A stretch of DNA of 64,000 nucleotides, taken from the NCBI GenBank assembly GCA_037445555.1, contig JBBIKG010000020.1, positions 6,729 to 70,728 of the forward strand, written 5' to 3'. This document shows, piece after piece, positions 44,135-52,490 of the stretch (positions are counted from its first letter, which is position 1; each line of letters begins with the position of its first letter). The notes beneath the pieces were generated by a model. It was given only the letters and a program-made list of their open reading frames with translations. It searched no databases and was not told the origin of the DNA. The stretch comes from JAAYJT01 sp037445555 (GTDB lineage: Bacteria > Bacteroidota > Bacteroidia > Bacteroidales > JAAYJT01). The position numbers were made by a program, and so were the translations under genes.

Positions 44135-44887
44135 TCAGAATACGCCCCTCAGTCTTTTATATCCTTCCTGGCTTGCCCTGAGCTTAGCGCCATTTTTCAT
44201 CACAACCATGTGGGTATTTTTTTCGTATAGCTCGATACCTGTCACATAGCTGAGATTGATAAGGCAGCTCCGGTGAATTCTTAGAAATCCATTTGATGGC
44301 AGGGAATGTTCGAAGAACTGCATGGTTTTTTCTTTCAGAAACCGGCCCAGGGTTGAATGAATCATCACATAATCGTCCTGTGATTCAAAATAATATACTT
44401 CTTCTACGGGTATTACCACGATCTTTGATCCCTGCCTTACCACAATCCTGTCCAGCACCCTGTCATCACGATCAATACTATTTCTGAAAAAATTTAACGG
44501 TTCAGGGCCAGTAGGTGTCAAACTCCTAAGCTTGTGAATCGCTTTGGATAAAGCCTGATTAAATCTTTCTTTGGAAAAAGGCTTGAGCAGGTAGTCGACG
44601 GCATTTGCCTCAAAGGCCCGAATAGCATACTGGTCATAGGCGGTGGTAAAGATGATCACAGGTGGATGATCCAGCACCTCGAGCAATTCAAAACCATCCA
44701 CCTTGGGCATTTGAATATCAAGAAAAACCAGATCAGGAGTAAGCTCCTGAATACTCTTCAATGCTTCAAATCCATTGGAACATTCTGCAACTACCTGCAC
44801 TTCGATAGTGTTTAAAAGGTATTCATGAATTAGCTGGCGAGCCAGTGGCTCGTCATCGACGATAATAGCGGTAACTTTTTTATTCAT
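44135..44887 (-). CDS. LytTR family response regulator
   Basis: A 250-residue regulator with a receiver domain (about 5-120; acidic pocket DDEP at 11-14, phosphoacceptor D57 in LVFLDIQMP, TTAYD and the conserved KPF lysine) and a LytTR DNA-binding domain (about 145-250; YYFESQDDYVMIHS, FLRIHRSCLINLSYV). It overlaps its kinase gene by four bases. The target genes are not visible; LytTR regulators usually bind paired direct repeats, which I did not find nearby. Confidence 0.93.
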   Translation of the reverse strand: MNKKVTAIIVDDEPLARQLIHEYLLNTIEVQVVAECSNGFEALKSIQELTPDLVFLDIQMPKVDGFELLEVLDHPPVIIFTTAYDQYAIRAFEANAVDYLLKPFSKERFNQALSKAIHKLRSLTPTGPEPLNFFRNSIDRDDRVLDRIVVRQGSKIVVIPVEEVYYFESQDDYVMIHSTLGRFLKEKTMQFFEHSLPSNGFLRIHRSCLINLSYVTGIELYEKNTHMVVMKNGAKLRASQEGYKRLRGVF

Positions 44888-45927
44888 TGCGGAATGTGAA
44901 GTGTTGCAGTGAACGTTCCGTTGCTCTTTTCTATCTCTAATAGGTCTGCGCGGCCATAAAGCAATTGTAGTCGCCTGGCTATGTTGCTCAACCCTGTTCC
45001 GGTTCCTTTTGCGGCCTTGTGCCCGGCATCGTAACTATTTGAGACCTCAATCCGAAGACTATTATTTTTAATACTGGCTTTAAGCTTGATATTAACATCT
45101 TCCGTCATTTCATACACACCGTGTTTCACCGCATTTTCGACCAAAGGTTGCATGATCATGGCCGGTAGCTTTGCTTCAAGGCAATCGTCATCAATGGTTT
45201 CGTTGATCCTTAAACGATCCAAGAATCTGACTTTTTCAATATCCAGATAAAGCCTTACATGGCTAAGTTCCTCTTTCAGGGTGCATAAGGCTTCTTCTTT
45301 TTGCTTCAGGGAGTGGCGCATAAACTCTGACAGTTTCAGGACCATTTCGCGCGCCAGCGCTGGTTGGCTAATTATCAGCGTATTGATCGAGTTAAGGGTG
45401 TTAAAAAGAAAATGAGGCTTGATCTGCGACCTTAACATATTTATTTCGGCATCATGCAGCAGGCTTTTTAACGCATTTTCTCGATTCCGGTTTTCATCCA
45501 ATTCCCGATAAGCCGCTATGAGATAAAATAGCCCGGTCATCAGTAAATAGAGAAAAACACCGCTTATAGCCCTTATGACGACCGAGTTATCCAGAAAAGA
45601 CAGATAACCATTATTTTCGGGCATCAGAGAATGTAAAACCTGGTTGCTGGCAAAGATCCACAGTGCTACACTCAGCGCACATCCTACGACGTGTTTTGCC
45701 AGCGCCTCAAAAAAGGTGCTCTTATACAAGCTTGTATATTTGGTCCAAAACCAAAGCCCAGCGCCGATCACTACAAAAAGACCATTGTGTACAAAGCTGT
45801 CGAGAGCAGCCTCCTTTACCGATAACTGCCATGCTGTCGGCAAAAGCACGAAATGGATAGCAGCTATTGCTATCCATAAGGCTGGATATACCAGCATGGA
45901 AGGTGAACCGTTTATCGGTCTGGGCAT
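44884..45927 (-). CDS. LytS-type membrane sensor histidine kinase
   Basis: A 347-residue kinase with four membrane segments (about 14-32, 47-62, 78-98, 119-141) and no obvious extracellular sensor domain, then a His_kinase core: phosphoacceptor H172 in QIKPHFLFNTLNSIN and the ATPase block with PAMIMQPLVENAVKHGV and GTGTGLSNIARRLQLLYG. It would phosphorylate the LytTR regulator that follows. The ATG at 45927 is preferred to that at 45975, which overlaps the upstream gene. The small sensor suggests detection within or at the membrane, possibly through the LiaF-like protein encoded first in this operon. Confidence 0.9.
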   Translation of the reverse strand: MPRPINGSPSMLVYPALWIAIAAIHFVLLPTAWQLSVKEAALDSFVHNGLFVVIGAGLWFWTKYTSLYKSTFFEALAKHVVGCALSVALWIFASNQVLHSLMPENNGYLSFLDNSVVIRAISGVFLYLLMTGLFYLIAAYRELDENRNRENALKSLLHDAEINMLRSQIKPHFLFNTLNSINTLIISQPALAREMVLKLSEFMRHSLKQKEEALCTLKEELSHVRLYLDIEKVRFLDRLRINETIDDDCLEAKLPAMIMQPLVENAVKHGVYEMTEDVNIKLKASIKNNSLRIEVSNSYDAGHKAAKGTGTGLSNIARRLQLLYGRADLLEIEKSNGTFTATLHIPQ

Positions 45928-45937
45928 CTGATCCAGG

Positions 45938-46651
45938 TTAGAAACTCTTGATTTCTCCGCCACCAAAGATAGCAACTCCTTTAACTATAAGTATTTTATT
46001 ACTGTCCACTTGCGACAGTGGTCGCTTGTCGGAGAACCCGCCCAAAATATTGACTGTCTCAAGCTTAACATTCCAGTCGGTCGGAACGATGAGTGTTGAT
46101 CCTCCGAACACTGCCACAAGTTCCAGCACATTTGTTCCCGGCGCCAGATTAGCTTTCAGCAGGTTGATTTTGGCACCCCCAAAAACAGTGACAACTTCGC
46201 CACCGCGAAAAGAATCGGAGTAAACCAGTTTGTCAAGCCCGCCAAAAATTACGCTCTCATTCAGCACGTCATCCCCCTGGCTAACAGCAGTTATGTGATG
46301 TCTTTTACCCCAATTGCCTGCGTTAAAAATCATGACCAATCCAACGATGATGAAGATCGATGGCCAGAATATCTGCCCGATACTTGTAGGGTATCCAAGG
46401 TAACGGGTCAGCAGGAAGAAAGAACCTACTGCGATAAGAATAAAACCCAACAGCCTGGATTTGCGGTCAAGATTGAGTAATCCTATGGCAATAATAAGCA
46501 TCGGCCATGATAAAATGATTCGGCTCAACCCAGAGTTGAGCACTCCCATGTTCTTGAGTAAGAGTATTATACCTACTCCTATTATCAATATTCCGAACAT
46601 GAGGGTTTGCGGTTTAGGACCGGTCGGTTTTGGAGTTTCTGCATTTTCCAT
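45938..46651 (-). CDS. LiaF-like membrane protein, four transmembrane segments plus C-terminal beta-rich domain
   Basis: A 237-residue protein. Residues about 18-128 form four membrane segments (GILIIGVGIILLL, WPMLIIAIGLL, GFILIAVGSFFLL, IFWPSIFIIVGLVM). The rest is a soluble repeat of strands with VFGG, IFGG and VAVFGGSTLIVP, the pattern of the cell-wall-active-antibiotics response (LiaF/YvqF) C-terminal domain. LiaF-type proteins inhibit a partner kinase until envelope stress occurs. The start at 46651 is supported by a -7 element at 46678-46685; the longer frame to 46810 lacks one. It is the first gene of a three-gene unit with the LytS and LytTR genes. Confidence 0.85.
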   Translation of the reverse strand: MENAETPKPTGPKPQTLMFGILIIGVGIILLLKNMGVLNSGLSRIILSWPMLIIAIGLLNLDRKSRLLGFILIAVGSFFLLTRYLGYPTSIGQIFWPSIFIIVGLVMIFNAGNWGKRHHITAVSQGDDVLNESVIFGGLDKLVYSDSFRGGEVVTVFGGAKINLLKANLAPGTNVLELVAVFGGSTLIVPTDWNVKLETVNILGGFSDKRPLSQVDSNKILIVKGVAIFGGGEIKSF

Positions 46652-46677
46652 AGTGAGAAATTTTAAGGTTAACGAGG

Positions 46678-46685
46678 CAAAACTA
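46678..46685 (-). promoter_or_regulatory. Bacteroidota -7 element for the LiaF-like/LytS/LytTR operon
   Basis: TAGTTTTG on the minus strand, 26 bases before the ATG of the LiaF-like gene. A second match, TAGCTTTG at 46836-46843, lies further upstream on the same strand. Confidence 0.5.
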
Positions 46686-46850
46686 CTCAGGGTTGGCGGG
46701 AGCCACAACAAAAAATCGGTGAACGTATGAAATTCTCCGGTAAGCGGCTTCACCGGCATGGTGATTGTTTTGGAGTCGATGTTTCCTTTGATACCATCGC
46801 TAAACTGCAATATTTCAGTAGTATAAAAGCGGGTGCAAAGCTATTTTTTC

Positions 46851-46858
46851 TAATTTTG
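46851..46858 (+). promoter_or_regulatory. Bacteroidota -7 element for ileS
   Basis: TAATTTTG, 37 bases before the ileS ATG, divergent from the LiaF-like operon promoters. Confidence 0.55.
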
Positions 46859-46895
46859 CAGGCTATTTTACGACAGGACAAAGCAACTCGAAAGG

Positions 46896-49800
46896 ATGAA
46901 ACGTAAGTACAAGGAATACAAACAACTAAGTCTGACTCATATAGGAAAAGATATTCTTAATTATTGGGAGGAGCATGATATCTTTCATAAGAGCTTGAGT
47001 GTGCGCGAAGGTAATCAGCAATTTGTTTTCTACGAAGGTCCTCCCTCGGCCAACGGAATGCCCGGCATTCATCATGTGATTTCGCGAGCCATTAAGGATA
47101 TTTTCTGTCGCTATAAAACACAAAAAGGGTTTCATGTGGCACGCAAAGCCGGATGGGACACCCACGGCCTGCCGATCGAGATTGCTGTCGAGAAAACTCT
47201 AGGTATCACCAAAGACGATATCGGCCGAAAGATCTCCGTTGCCGAATATAACGCCCAATGCCGGCAGGAAGTAATGAAGTACAAAGACCTTTGGGACGAC
47301 CTCACACGCAAGATAGGTTATTGGGTAGATCTTAAAGACCCTTACATCACTTTCGAAAACAAGTATATCGAAACGCTCTGGTATCTTCTTTCAAGGCTAT
47401 ATGAGAAGGGATTGCTTTACAAAGGGTATTCCATTCAGCCATATTCACCCGCTGCAGGTACAGGCCTGAGCACCCATGAGCTGAACCAGCCGGGGTGCTA
47501 CCGCATGGTCAAAGACAACACCGTGACAGCCCAGTTCAAGGTTATACGAAACGCTGCCAGCGAATTTCTGTACAAAAAATCCCATGGGGATGTCTTTATT
47601 CTTGCCTGGACCACCACACCCTGGACATTGCCATCGAACACATCGCTCGCTATCGGTAATAATATTGACTACACCAGCATTAAGACCTACAATCCATATA
47701 CCTACCAGCCAGTCACCGTGGTGCTGGCCAAAGACCTTGTTGCTAAGTATTTTCCCGAAAAGAATGCTTCAATGAAGCTGGATGAATATGAAGCCGGCCA
47801 GAAAAACATCCCCTTTGAGGTAGCCGCCGAATTCAGGGGCGAAATGCTGGTAGGAATCCGCTATGAACAGTTGCTGCCTTATGCACAACCCGAAACCGGC
47901 GATGCATTTGTAGTGGTGTCAGGAGATTTTGTCACCACTGAGGACGGAACCGGTATCGTGCATATCGCTCCTAGTTTTGGCGCCGACGACTTCAGAACCG
48001 GCAAACAATACGGGCTTGGCTCTCTGACGCTGGTGGGCAAAGACGGACGCTTTACCCATGAAATGGGCGAATTTGCAGGCAGATATGTAAAAGCCGAATA
48101 CGACCCGGATTTCGACCCAAACAAAGATGATAATGTCGATATTGACATCATTGTTAAACTCAAGCGCGAAAACCGCGCCTTCAAGTCTGAGAAGTATGAG
48201 CACTCATATCCTCACTGCTGGCGTACTGATAAGCCCATCCTGTATTACCCGCTCGATTCGTGGTTCATTAAAACTACTGCCTACCGCGACCGGATGATCG
48301 AGTTGAATAAAACCATAAACTGGAAGCCGGAATCAACCGGAACAGGGCGTTTCGGAAATTGGCTCGAAAATCTTGTCGATTGGAACCTTTCCCGTTCGCG
48401 CTACTGGGGTACGCCTCTGCCTATCTGGGTTAGTGATGACGGCAGGGAGCATATCTGCATCGGCTCTCTGAGGCAACTTAAAAGCGAAATTGAAAAATCC
48501 ATCGCGGCAGGGTTTATGACCAATAACCCCCTGGCCAATTTCGACCCCGACGATGAGTCAGACGAAAATTACCGCACCTTCGATCTTCACCGGCCCTATG
48601 TCGATGAAATAATTCTTGTGTCGCCTACGGGCAGGCGTATGACTCGAGAATCCGACCTGATTGATGTTTGGTTCGATTCGGGAGCCATGCCTTTCGCTCA
48701 GTTTCACTATCCCTTTGAGAAAAAAAATGAGCTAAATGAATTCTTCCCGGCTGATTTCATCGCTGAAGGAGTAGATCAAACCCGTGGATGGTTCTTCACC
48801 CTGCATGCTATTGCCACTATGGTATTTGATGATGTTTCTTTCAGGACAGTGGTTTCAAACGGACTTGTTCTTGACAAGATGGGAAACAAAATGTCGAAAC
48901 GCCTGAAAAATGCCGTCGATCCGTTTGACACTATCGCCAAATACGGGCCAGATGCGACAAGATGGTACATGATCACCAACTCACAGCCCTGGGATAACCT
49001 TAAATTCGATATTGAGGGCGTGGTTGAGGTACAACGAAAATTTTTCGGCACCCTTTTCAATACATACAGTTTCTTTGCCCTGTATGCCAACATCGACGGG
49101 TTTGCCTACAAAGAAGCCGAAGTGCCCTATGCTGAAAGGCCAGAGCTAGATCGCTGGATACTCTCTGAGCTGAACACCCTTATCCGGCAAGTGGACGAAT
49201 ACTATTCGGACTATGAGCCTACCAAGGCAGGACGTACCCTACAACAATTTGTTGACGAACACCTCAGCAACTGGTATGTGCGCCTCTCGCGGCGTCGTTT
49301 CTGGAAAGGAGAGTATACCCCCGACAAAATCTCTGCCTATCAGACTCTGTACCGCTGTCTGGAAACCATAGCTATGTTGGCGGCACCCATCGCACCATTC
49401 TTCATGGACAGGCTTTTTCTTGATCTGAATCATGTATCTCAGCTTTGCCCGGTCCAGTCGGTTCACCTGACCGATTTTCCGGCAGCCGATCCTGCTTGTG
49501 TCGACGAGGAGCTGGAAGAACGTATGGAGCTAGCTCAGCAGGTCTCATCCATGGTGTTATCGTTGCGAAAGCGTACAAATATCCGCGTCCGCCAGCCATT
49601 GGCCCGCATAATGCTGCCTATGAACGATGCTCACTTCCGTACCCAGATTGAGTCGGTAAGAAATCTGATACTAAGCGAGGTAAACGTTAAAGAGATTGAA
49701 TTTCTGTCTGAGGATTACGCTCTTCTGGTCAAAAAAATCAAGCCGAACTTCAAAACACTGGGGCCTGTGTTCGGGAAAGCAATGAAAGAAATCGCCACGG

Positions 49801-50273
49801 CAATAGCCGGTCTCAGCCAGGCGGATATTACCAGCCTCGAAGCCAACGGATTCTTTAATCTTAAAATTGGAGACCTGGAAGCCACCCTAAATCTCGCTGA
49901 TGTAGATATAATTACCGAAGATATTCCCGGATGGGTGGTGGCCAACACAGGCAACCTGACCGTAGCCCTGGACATCAACATTACACCACCTTTAAAGCGC
50001 GAAGGCATTGCCCGCGAACTTATCAACCGCATTCAAAACCTAAGGAAAGAAAAGGGATTTGAAGTGACCGATAAAATTGAATTATTTATTGAGAAAAACC
50101 ACAGCATCGATCAAGCAATTCAAAATAATATTCATTATATTTGTTCAGAAACCCTGGCGCAGTCACTTGAACTTTCTGAGTATATTTCAGACGAGGACAA
50201 AGTGAAGGTAGAGGTGGACGATGACATCTCAACTTTTATCCAGATCAAAAGGGTTCAGAACGAATTGATTTAA
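46896..50273 (+). CDS. ileS: isoleucyl-tRNA synthetase, long (eukaryote-like) type
   Basis: An 1125-residue class I synthetase, longer than the usual 930-950 of E. coli-type enzymes. The HIGH signature is the variant GIHH (57-60) in PSANGMPGIHHVISR, as is common in this group, and KMSKR is present in LDKMGNKMSKRLKNAVDP. WTTTPWTLPSN lies in the editing domain, and the anticodon-binding part follows after about residue 700. This size class corresponds to the second IleRS type, members of which are often insensitive to mupirocin. It is followed by the DksA-like gene with 19 bases between. Confidence 0.95.
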   Translation: MKRKYKEYKQLSLTHIGKDILNYWEEHDIFHKSLSVREGNQQFVFYEGPPSANGMPGIHHVISRAIKDIFCRYKTQKGFHVARKAGWDTHGLPIEIAVEKTLGITKDDIGRKISVAEYNAQCRQEVMKYKDLWDDLTRKIGYWVDLKDPYITFENKYIETLWYLLSRLYEKGLLYKGYSIQPYSPAAGTGLSTHELNQPGCYRMVKDNTVTAQFKVIRNAASEFLYKKSHGDVFILAWTTTPWTLPSNTSLAIGNNIDYTSIKTYNPYTYQPVTVVLAKDLVAKYFPEKNASMKLDEYEAGQKNIPFEVAAEFRGEMLVGIRYEQLLPYAQPETGDAFVVVSGDFVTTEDGTGIVHIAPSFGADDFRTGKQYGLGSLTLVGKDGRFTHEMGEFAGRYVKAEYDPDFDPNKDDNVDIDIIVKLKRENRAFKSEKYEHSYPHCWRTDKPILYYPLDSWFIKTTAYRDRMIELNKTINWKPESTGTGRFGNWLENLVDWNLSRSRYWGTPLPIWVSDDGREHICIGSLRQLKSEIEKSIAAGFMTNNPLANFDPDDESDENYRTFDLHRPYVDEIILVSPTGRRMTRESDLIDVWFDSGAMPFAQFHYPFEKKNELNEFFPADFIAEGVDQTRGWFFTLHAIATMVFDDVSFRTVVSNGLVLDKMGNKMSKRLKNAVDPFDTIAKYGPDATRWYMITNSQPWDNLKFDIEGVVEVQRKFFGTLFNTYSFFALYANIDGFAYKEAEVPYAERPELDRWILSELNTLIRQVDEYYSDYEPTKAGRTLQQFVDEHLSNWYVRLSRRRFWKGEYTPDKISAYQTLYRCLETIAMLAAPIAPFFMDRLFLDLNHVSQLCPVQSVHLTDFPAADPACVDEELEERMELAQQVSSMVLSLRKRTNIRVRQPLARIMLPMNDAHFRTQIESVRNLILSEVNVKEIEFLSEDYALLVKKIKPNFKTLGPVFGKAMKEIATAIAGLSQADITSLEANGFFNLKIGDLEATLNLADVDIITEDIPGWVVANTGNLTVALDINITPPLKREGIARELINRIQNLRKEKGFEVTDKIELFIEKNHSIDQAIQNNIHYICSETLAQSLELSEYISDEDKVKVEVDDDISTFIQIKRVQNELI

Positions 50274-50279
50274 CCAATC

Positions 50280-50286
50280 AGGAGGA
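50280..50286 (+). promoter_or_regulatory. unusually strong ribosome-binding site before the DksA-like gene
   Basis: AGGAGGA, ending 6 bases before the ATG at 50293. Most genes here lack any Shine-Dalgarno sequence. Confidence 0.7.
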
Positions 50287-50292
50287 AACCAT

Positions 50293-50691
50293 ATGCAGGA
50301 CGTTGAAAAAACCAAAACCCGATACTCTGACGAAGAACTGGAAGAGTTCAAGCAAATCATACTTAAGAAACTTGAAAAGGCCAGGCGTGACCTAAAACTG
50401 CTGACTGAGGCCTTTACCATGAGCAACGAACACGATACCAACGATACATCGCCAACCTTCAAAGTGCTTGAAGAAGGCTATCAGGTTCTGTCGAAAGAAG
50501 AAAACAGCAGGCTGGCCGCGCGCCAGGACAAGTTTATCAAATCGCTCGAGGCCGCACTAATCCGCATCGAAAACAAAACCTACGGCGTCTGCAGAGCTAC
50601 CGGCAAACTCATTGCCAAAGAGCGTTTGCGCAGCGTTCCGCATGCCACCCTCAGCATCGAAGCCAAACTCAACCAAGGCACAAACCGCTAA
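50293..50691 (+). CDS. TraR/DksA-family protein lacking three of four zinc-finger cysteines
   Basis: A 132-residue protein with an N-terminal helical coiled-coil region (about 12-95) and a C-terminal segment corresponding to the DksA zinc finger. The first finger pair reads YGVCRATGKL where DksA has CxxC, and the second reads ATLSIEAK where DksA has CIEC, so only one of the four cysteines remains. DksA-type proteins bind RNA polymerase through its secondary channel; this Bacteroidota form may still do so without zinc. It is preceded by a strong Shine-Dalgarno-like AGGAGGA 6 bases before the ATG, which is unusual in this phylum, and lies directly after ileS. Confidence 0.85.
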   Translation: MQDVEKTKTRYSDEELEEFKQIILKKLEKARRDLKLLTEAFTMSNEHDTNDTSPTFKVLEEGYQVLSKEENSRLAARQDKFIKSLEAALIRIENKTYGVCRATGKLIAKERLRSVPHATLSIEAKLNQGTNR

Positions 50692-50790
50692 CAGGAGTAT
50701 AACAAAGTTGTTAATTGTCTGAAAACAATTGTAAAGGCAATCAGCCGCGTACTATAGGTATGGCAAAAAATTAATATAACCTGCCCGAAT

Positions 50791-51498
50791 GTGAAAAAAT
50801 CGATTGCTCTGATATTGAGTTTGCTTTTTATTGACCAGGCGCTTAAGTTCTGGATCAAAACCAATATGGCTCTGGGACAAGAGTTTCATGTGCTGGGAGA
50901 CTGGTTTCTGATTCATTTTACAGAAAACAACGGGATGGCTTTTGGTATTGAGTTTGCAGGCGAGAACGGAAAAGTTTTCCTTACGCTTTTCAGGATTGTC
51001 GCAGTGACGCTCATTGGCTATTATCTCTATCACCTGCACAAAAAGAAATCGCACTGGCTTGCGACTACCAGCATAGCTATGATTTTCGCCGGTGCTATGG
51101 GGAACATTATCGACAGTGTTTTTTACGGAGTGCTGTTTAATGAAAGCACCTTTTTCAATGCAGCACAGTTTTTACCTGCCGAAGGCGGGTATGCCTCATT
51201 GCTGCATGGCAAAGTGGTGGATATGTTTTATTTTCCCATCATACAAAGCCAATACCCGGATTGGTTTCCTTATTGGGGAGGACAGGAATTTATTTTTTTC
51301 AGACCCGTCTTTAACATAGCCGATACGTCGATCACTACGGGTGTTTTCATGCTTATTATTTTTCAGAAGAAATTTACGGGCGGCGAACCGACCGGAAACA
51401 AGACAATCGAACCAACCTCGACCGGGCCCGATTTGATCGCCGAACAGTCAAATCGGGATGAGGAGATTATCAGTGAATCAGAGAAAACAGAGGAGTGA
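50791..51498 (+). CDS. lspA: lipoprotein signal peptidase
   Basis: A 235-residue membrane aspartic protease with four membrane segments that cleaves prolipoproteins after lipid attachment. Catalytic aspartates lie in GNIIDSVFYG and FNIADTSITTG, with the conserved FTENNGMAFG block. It is longer than the typical 160-170 residues, owing to an insertion between membrane segments 3 and 4 (about 115-170) and a charged C-terminal tail; Bacteroidota members often show this. GTG start. Its substrates here include LptC and the small lipoprotein at the end of the window. Confidence 0.92.
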   Translation: MKKSIALILSLLFIDQALKFWIKTNMALGQEFHVLGDWFLIHFTENNGMAFGIEFAGENGKVFLTLFRIVAVTLIGYYLYHLHKKKSHWLATTSIAMIFAGAMGNIIDSVFYGVLFNESTFFNAAQFLPAEGGYASLLHGKVVDMFYFPIIQSQYPDWFPYWGGQEFIFFRPVFNIADTSITTGVFMLIIFQKKFTGGEPTGNKTIEPTSTGPDLIAEQSNRDEEIISESEKTEE

Positions 51499-51509
51499 TT
51501 AAGGCAAAA

Positions 51510-51540
51510 AACAAAGTCCCCGGTGTGACGGGGACTTGTG
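51510..51540 (-). terminator. rho-independent terminator after tRNA-Phe
   Basis: A 9-base stem (51514-51522 with 51529-51537), followed on the minus strand by TTTGTTTTTT. It begins 5 bases past the tRNA 3' end. It may also stop transcripts from lspA on the plus strand. Confidence 0.75.
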
Positions 51541-51542
51541 GG

Positions 51543-51615
<73 letters not shown>

Positions 51616-51629
51616 GCCTGAATCGGCTG

Positions 51630-51637
51630 CAAAGATA
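51630..51637 (-). promoter_or_regulatory. Bacteroidota -7 element for tRNA-Phe
   Basis: TATCTTTG on the minus strand, 14 bases before the tRNA 5' end. Confidence 0.65.
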
Positions 51638-51731
51638 AAAAGATTTTACTTGTGCTTATCACAACCTTCAAAAAATATCAGCCTCAATCTCTGAGCCCGC
51701 ATTAATCTCCGCCTAATCCAAATGTCAATAT

Positions 51732-52490
51732 ATGTCAGTGGAAAGCAAAACCTACATCATAATCGATTGCGGAAACACCTACGTCAAATTATCCATATTC
51801 GACAATGACCGTACATCATTGCGTAAAAAGTTTGGGGTGAGGCGACTGAAGGCACTAAAGAATTTTCTGGAAACATGCCATCCGGGCAGCCAATGCATCA
51901 TTTCCTCGGTGATCGACCTTCCGGATTATCTGATGAACACACTGCACAGCAGGTTTGAGACGGTTGTTCTGTCGCATGACACCCCTGTGCCATTAAAAAA
52001 CCTCTATCACACACCGGCCACCTTGGGGAAAGACCGCATTGCGGCTGCTGTAGCCGGAAGGAGCCTGTGTACAACATCCGATGTGCTGGTGATTGATGCC
52101 GGAACTGCCATTACCATTGACCTGGTGACACAAAAGGGCGAATATTGCGGCGGATCTATTACTCCCGGTCTGGTTATGCGCTTCAGGGCACTGCATCAGT
52201 TTACGAAGCATTTGCCATTGATTAAAGTCAGAAATATTCGGTTTCTTAACGGCCTGAGCACACATGAGTCAATACTTTCAGGTGTCGTAAACGGTGTGAG
52301 CGCTGAGCTTGACGGCATGATCGACAGGTATCGTGAAAAATATCCCGGCATAAAAATAGTTTTAGGTGGAGGAGATGCCAAATTATTGCATAAAAGGCTA
52401 AAAAATAGCATCTTTGCACTCCCAAATCTGACAGAGATCGGTTTGTTCAAAATCTTAATGTATAACATTGAAAAAAAGGCTGTTAAATAA
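51732..52490 (+). CDS. coaX: type III pantothenate kinase
   Basis: A 252-residue ASKHA-fold kinase that phosphorylates pantothenate in the first committed step of coenzyme A synthesis. It shows IIIDCGNTYVKLSIF (nucleotide-binding loop), TLGKDRIAAAVAG, VIDAGTAITIDLV and the GGSITPGLVMRFRALHQFT substrate loop. It is complete. Its end overlaps the next gene by 23 bases. Confidence 0.94.
   Translation: MSVESKTYIIIDCGNTYVKLSIFDNDRTSLRKKFGVRRLKALKNFLETCHPGSQCIISSVIDLPDYLMNTLHSRFETVVLSHDTPVPLKNLYHTPATLGKDRIAAAVAGRSLCTTSDVLVIDAGTAITIDLVTQKGEYCGGSITPGLVMRFRALHQFTKHLPLIKVRNIRFLNGLSTHESILSGVVNGVSAELDGMIDRYREKYPGIKIVLGGGDAKLLHKRLKNSIFALPNLTEIGLFKILMYNIEKKAVK

Noticed and set aside
46896..50273. ileS as defective because the HIGH motif reads GIHH
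   Set aside because: GIHH is a known variant in this IleRS group and the KMSKR loop and editing-domain motifs are intact.
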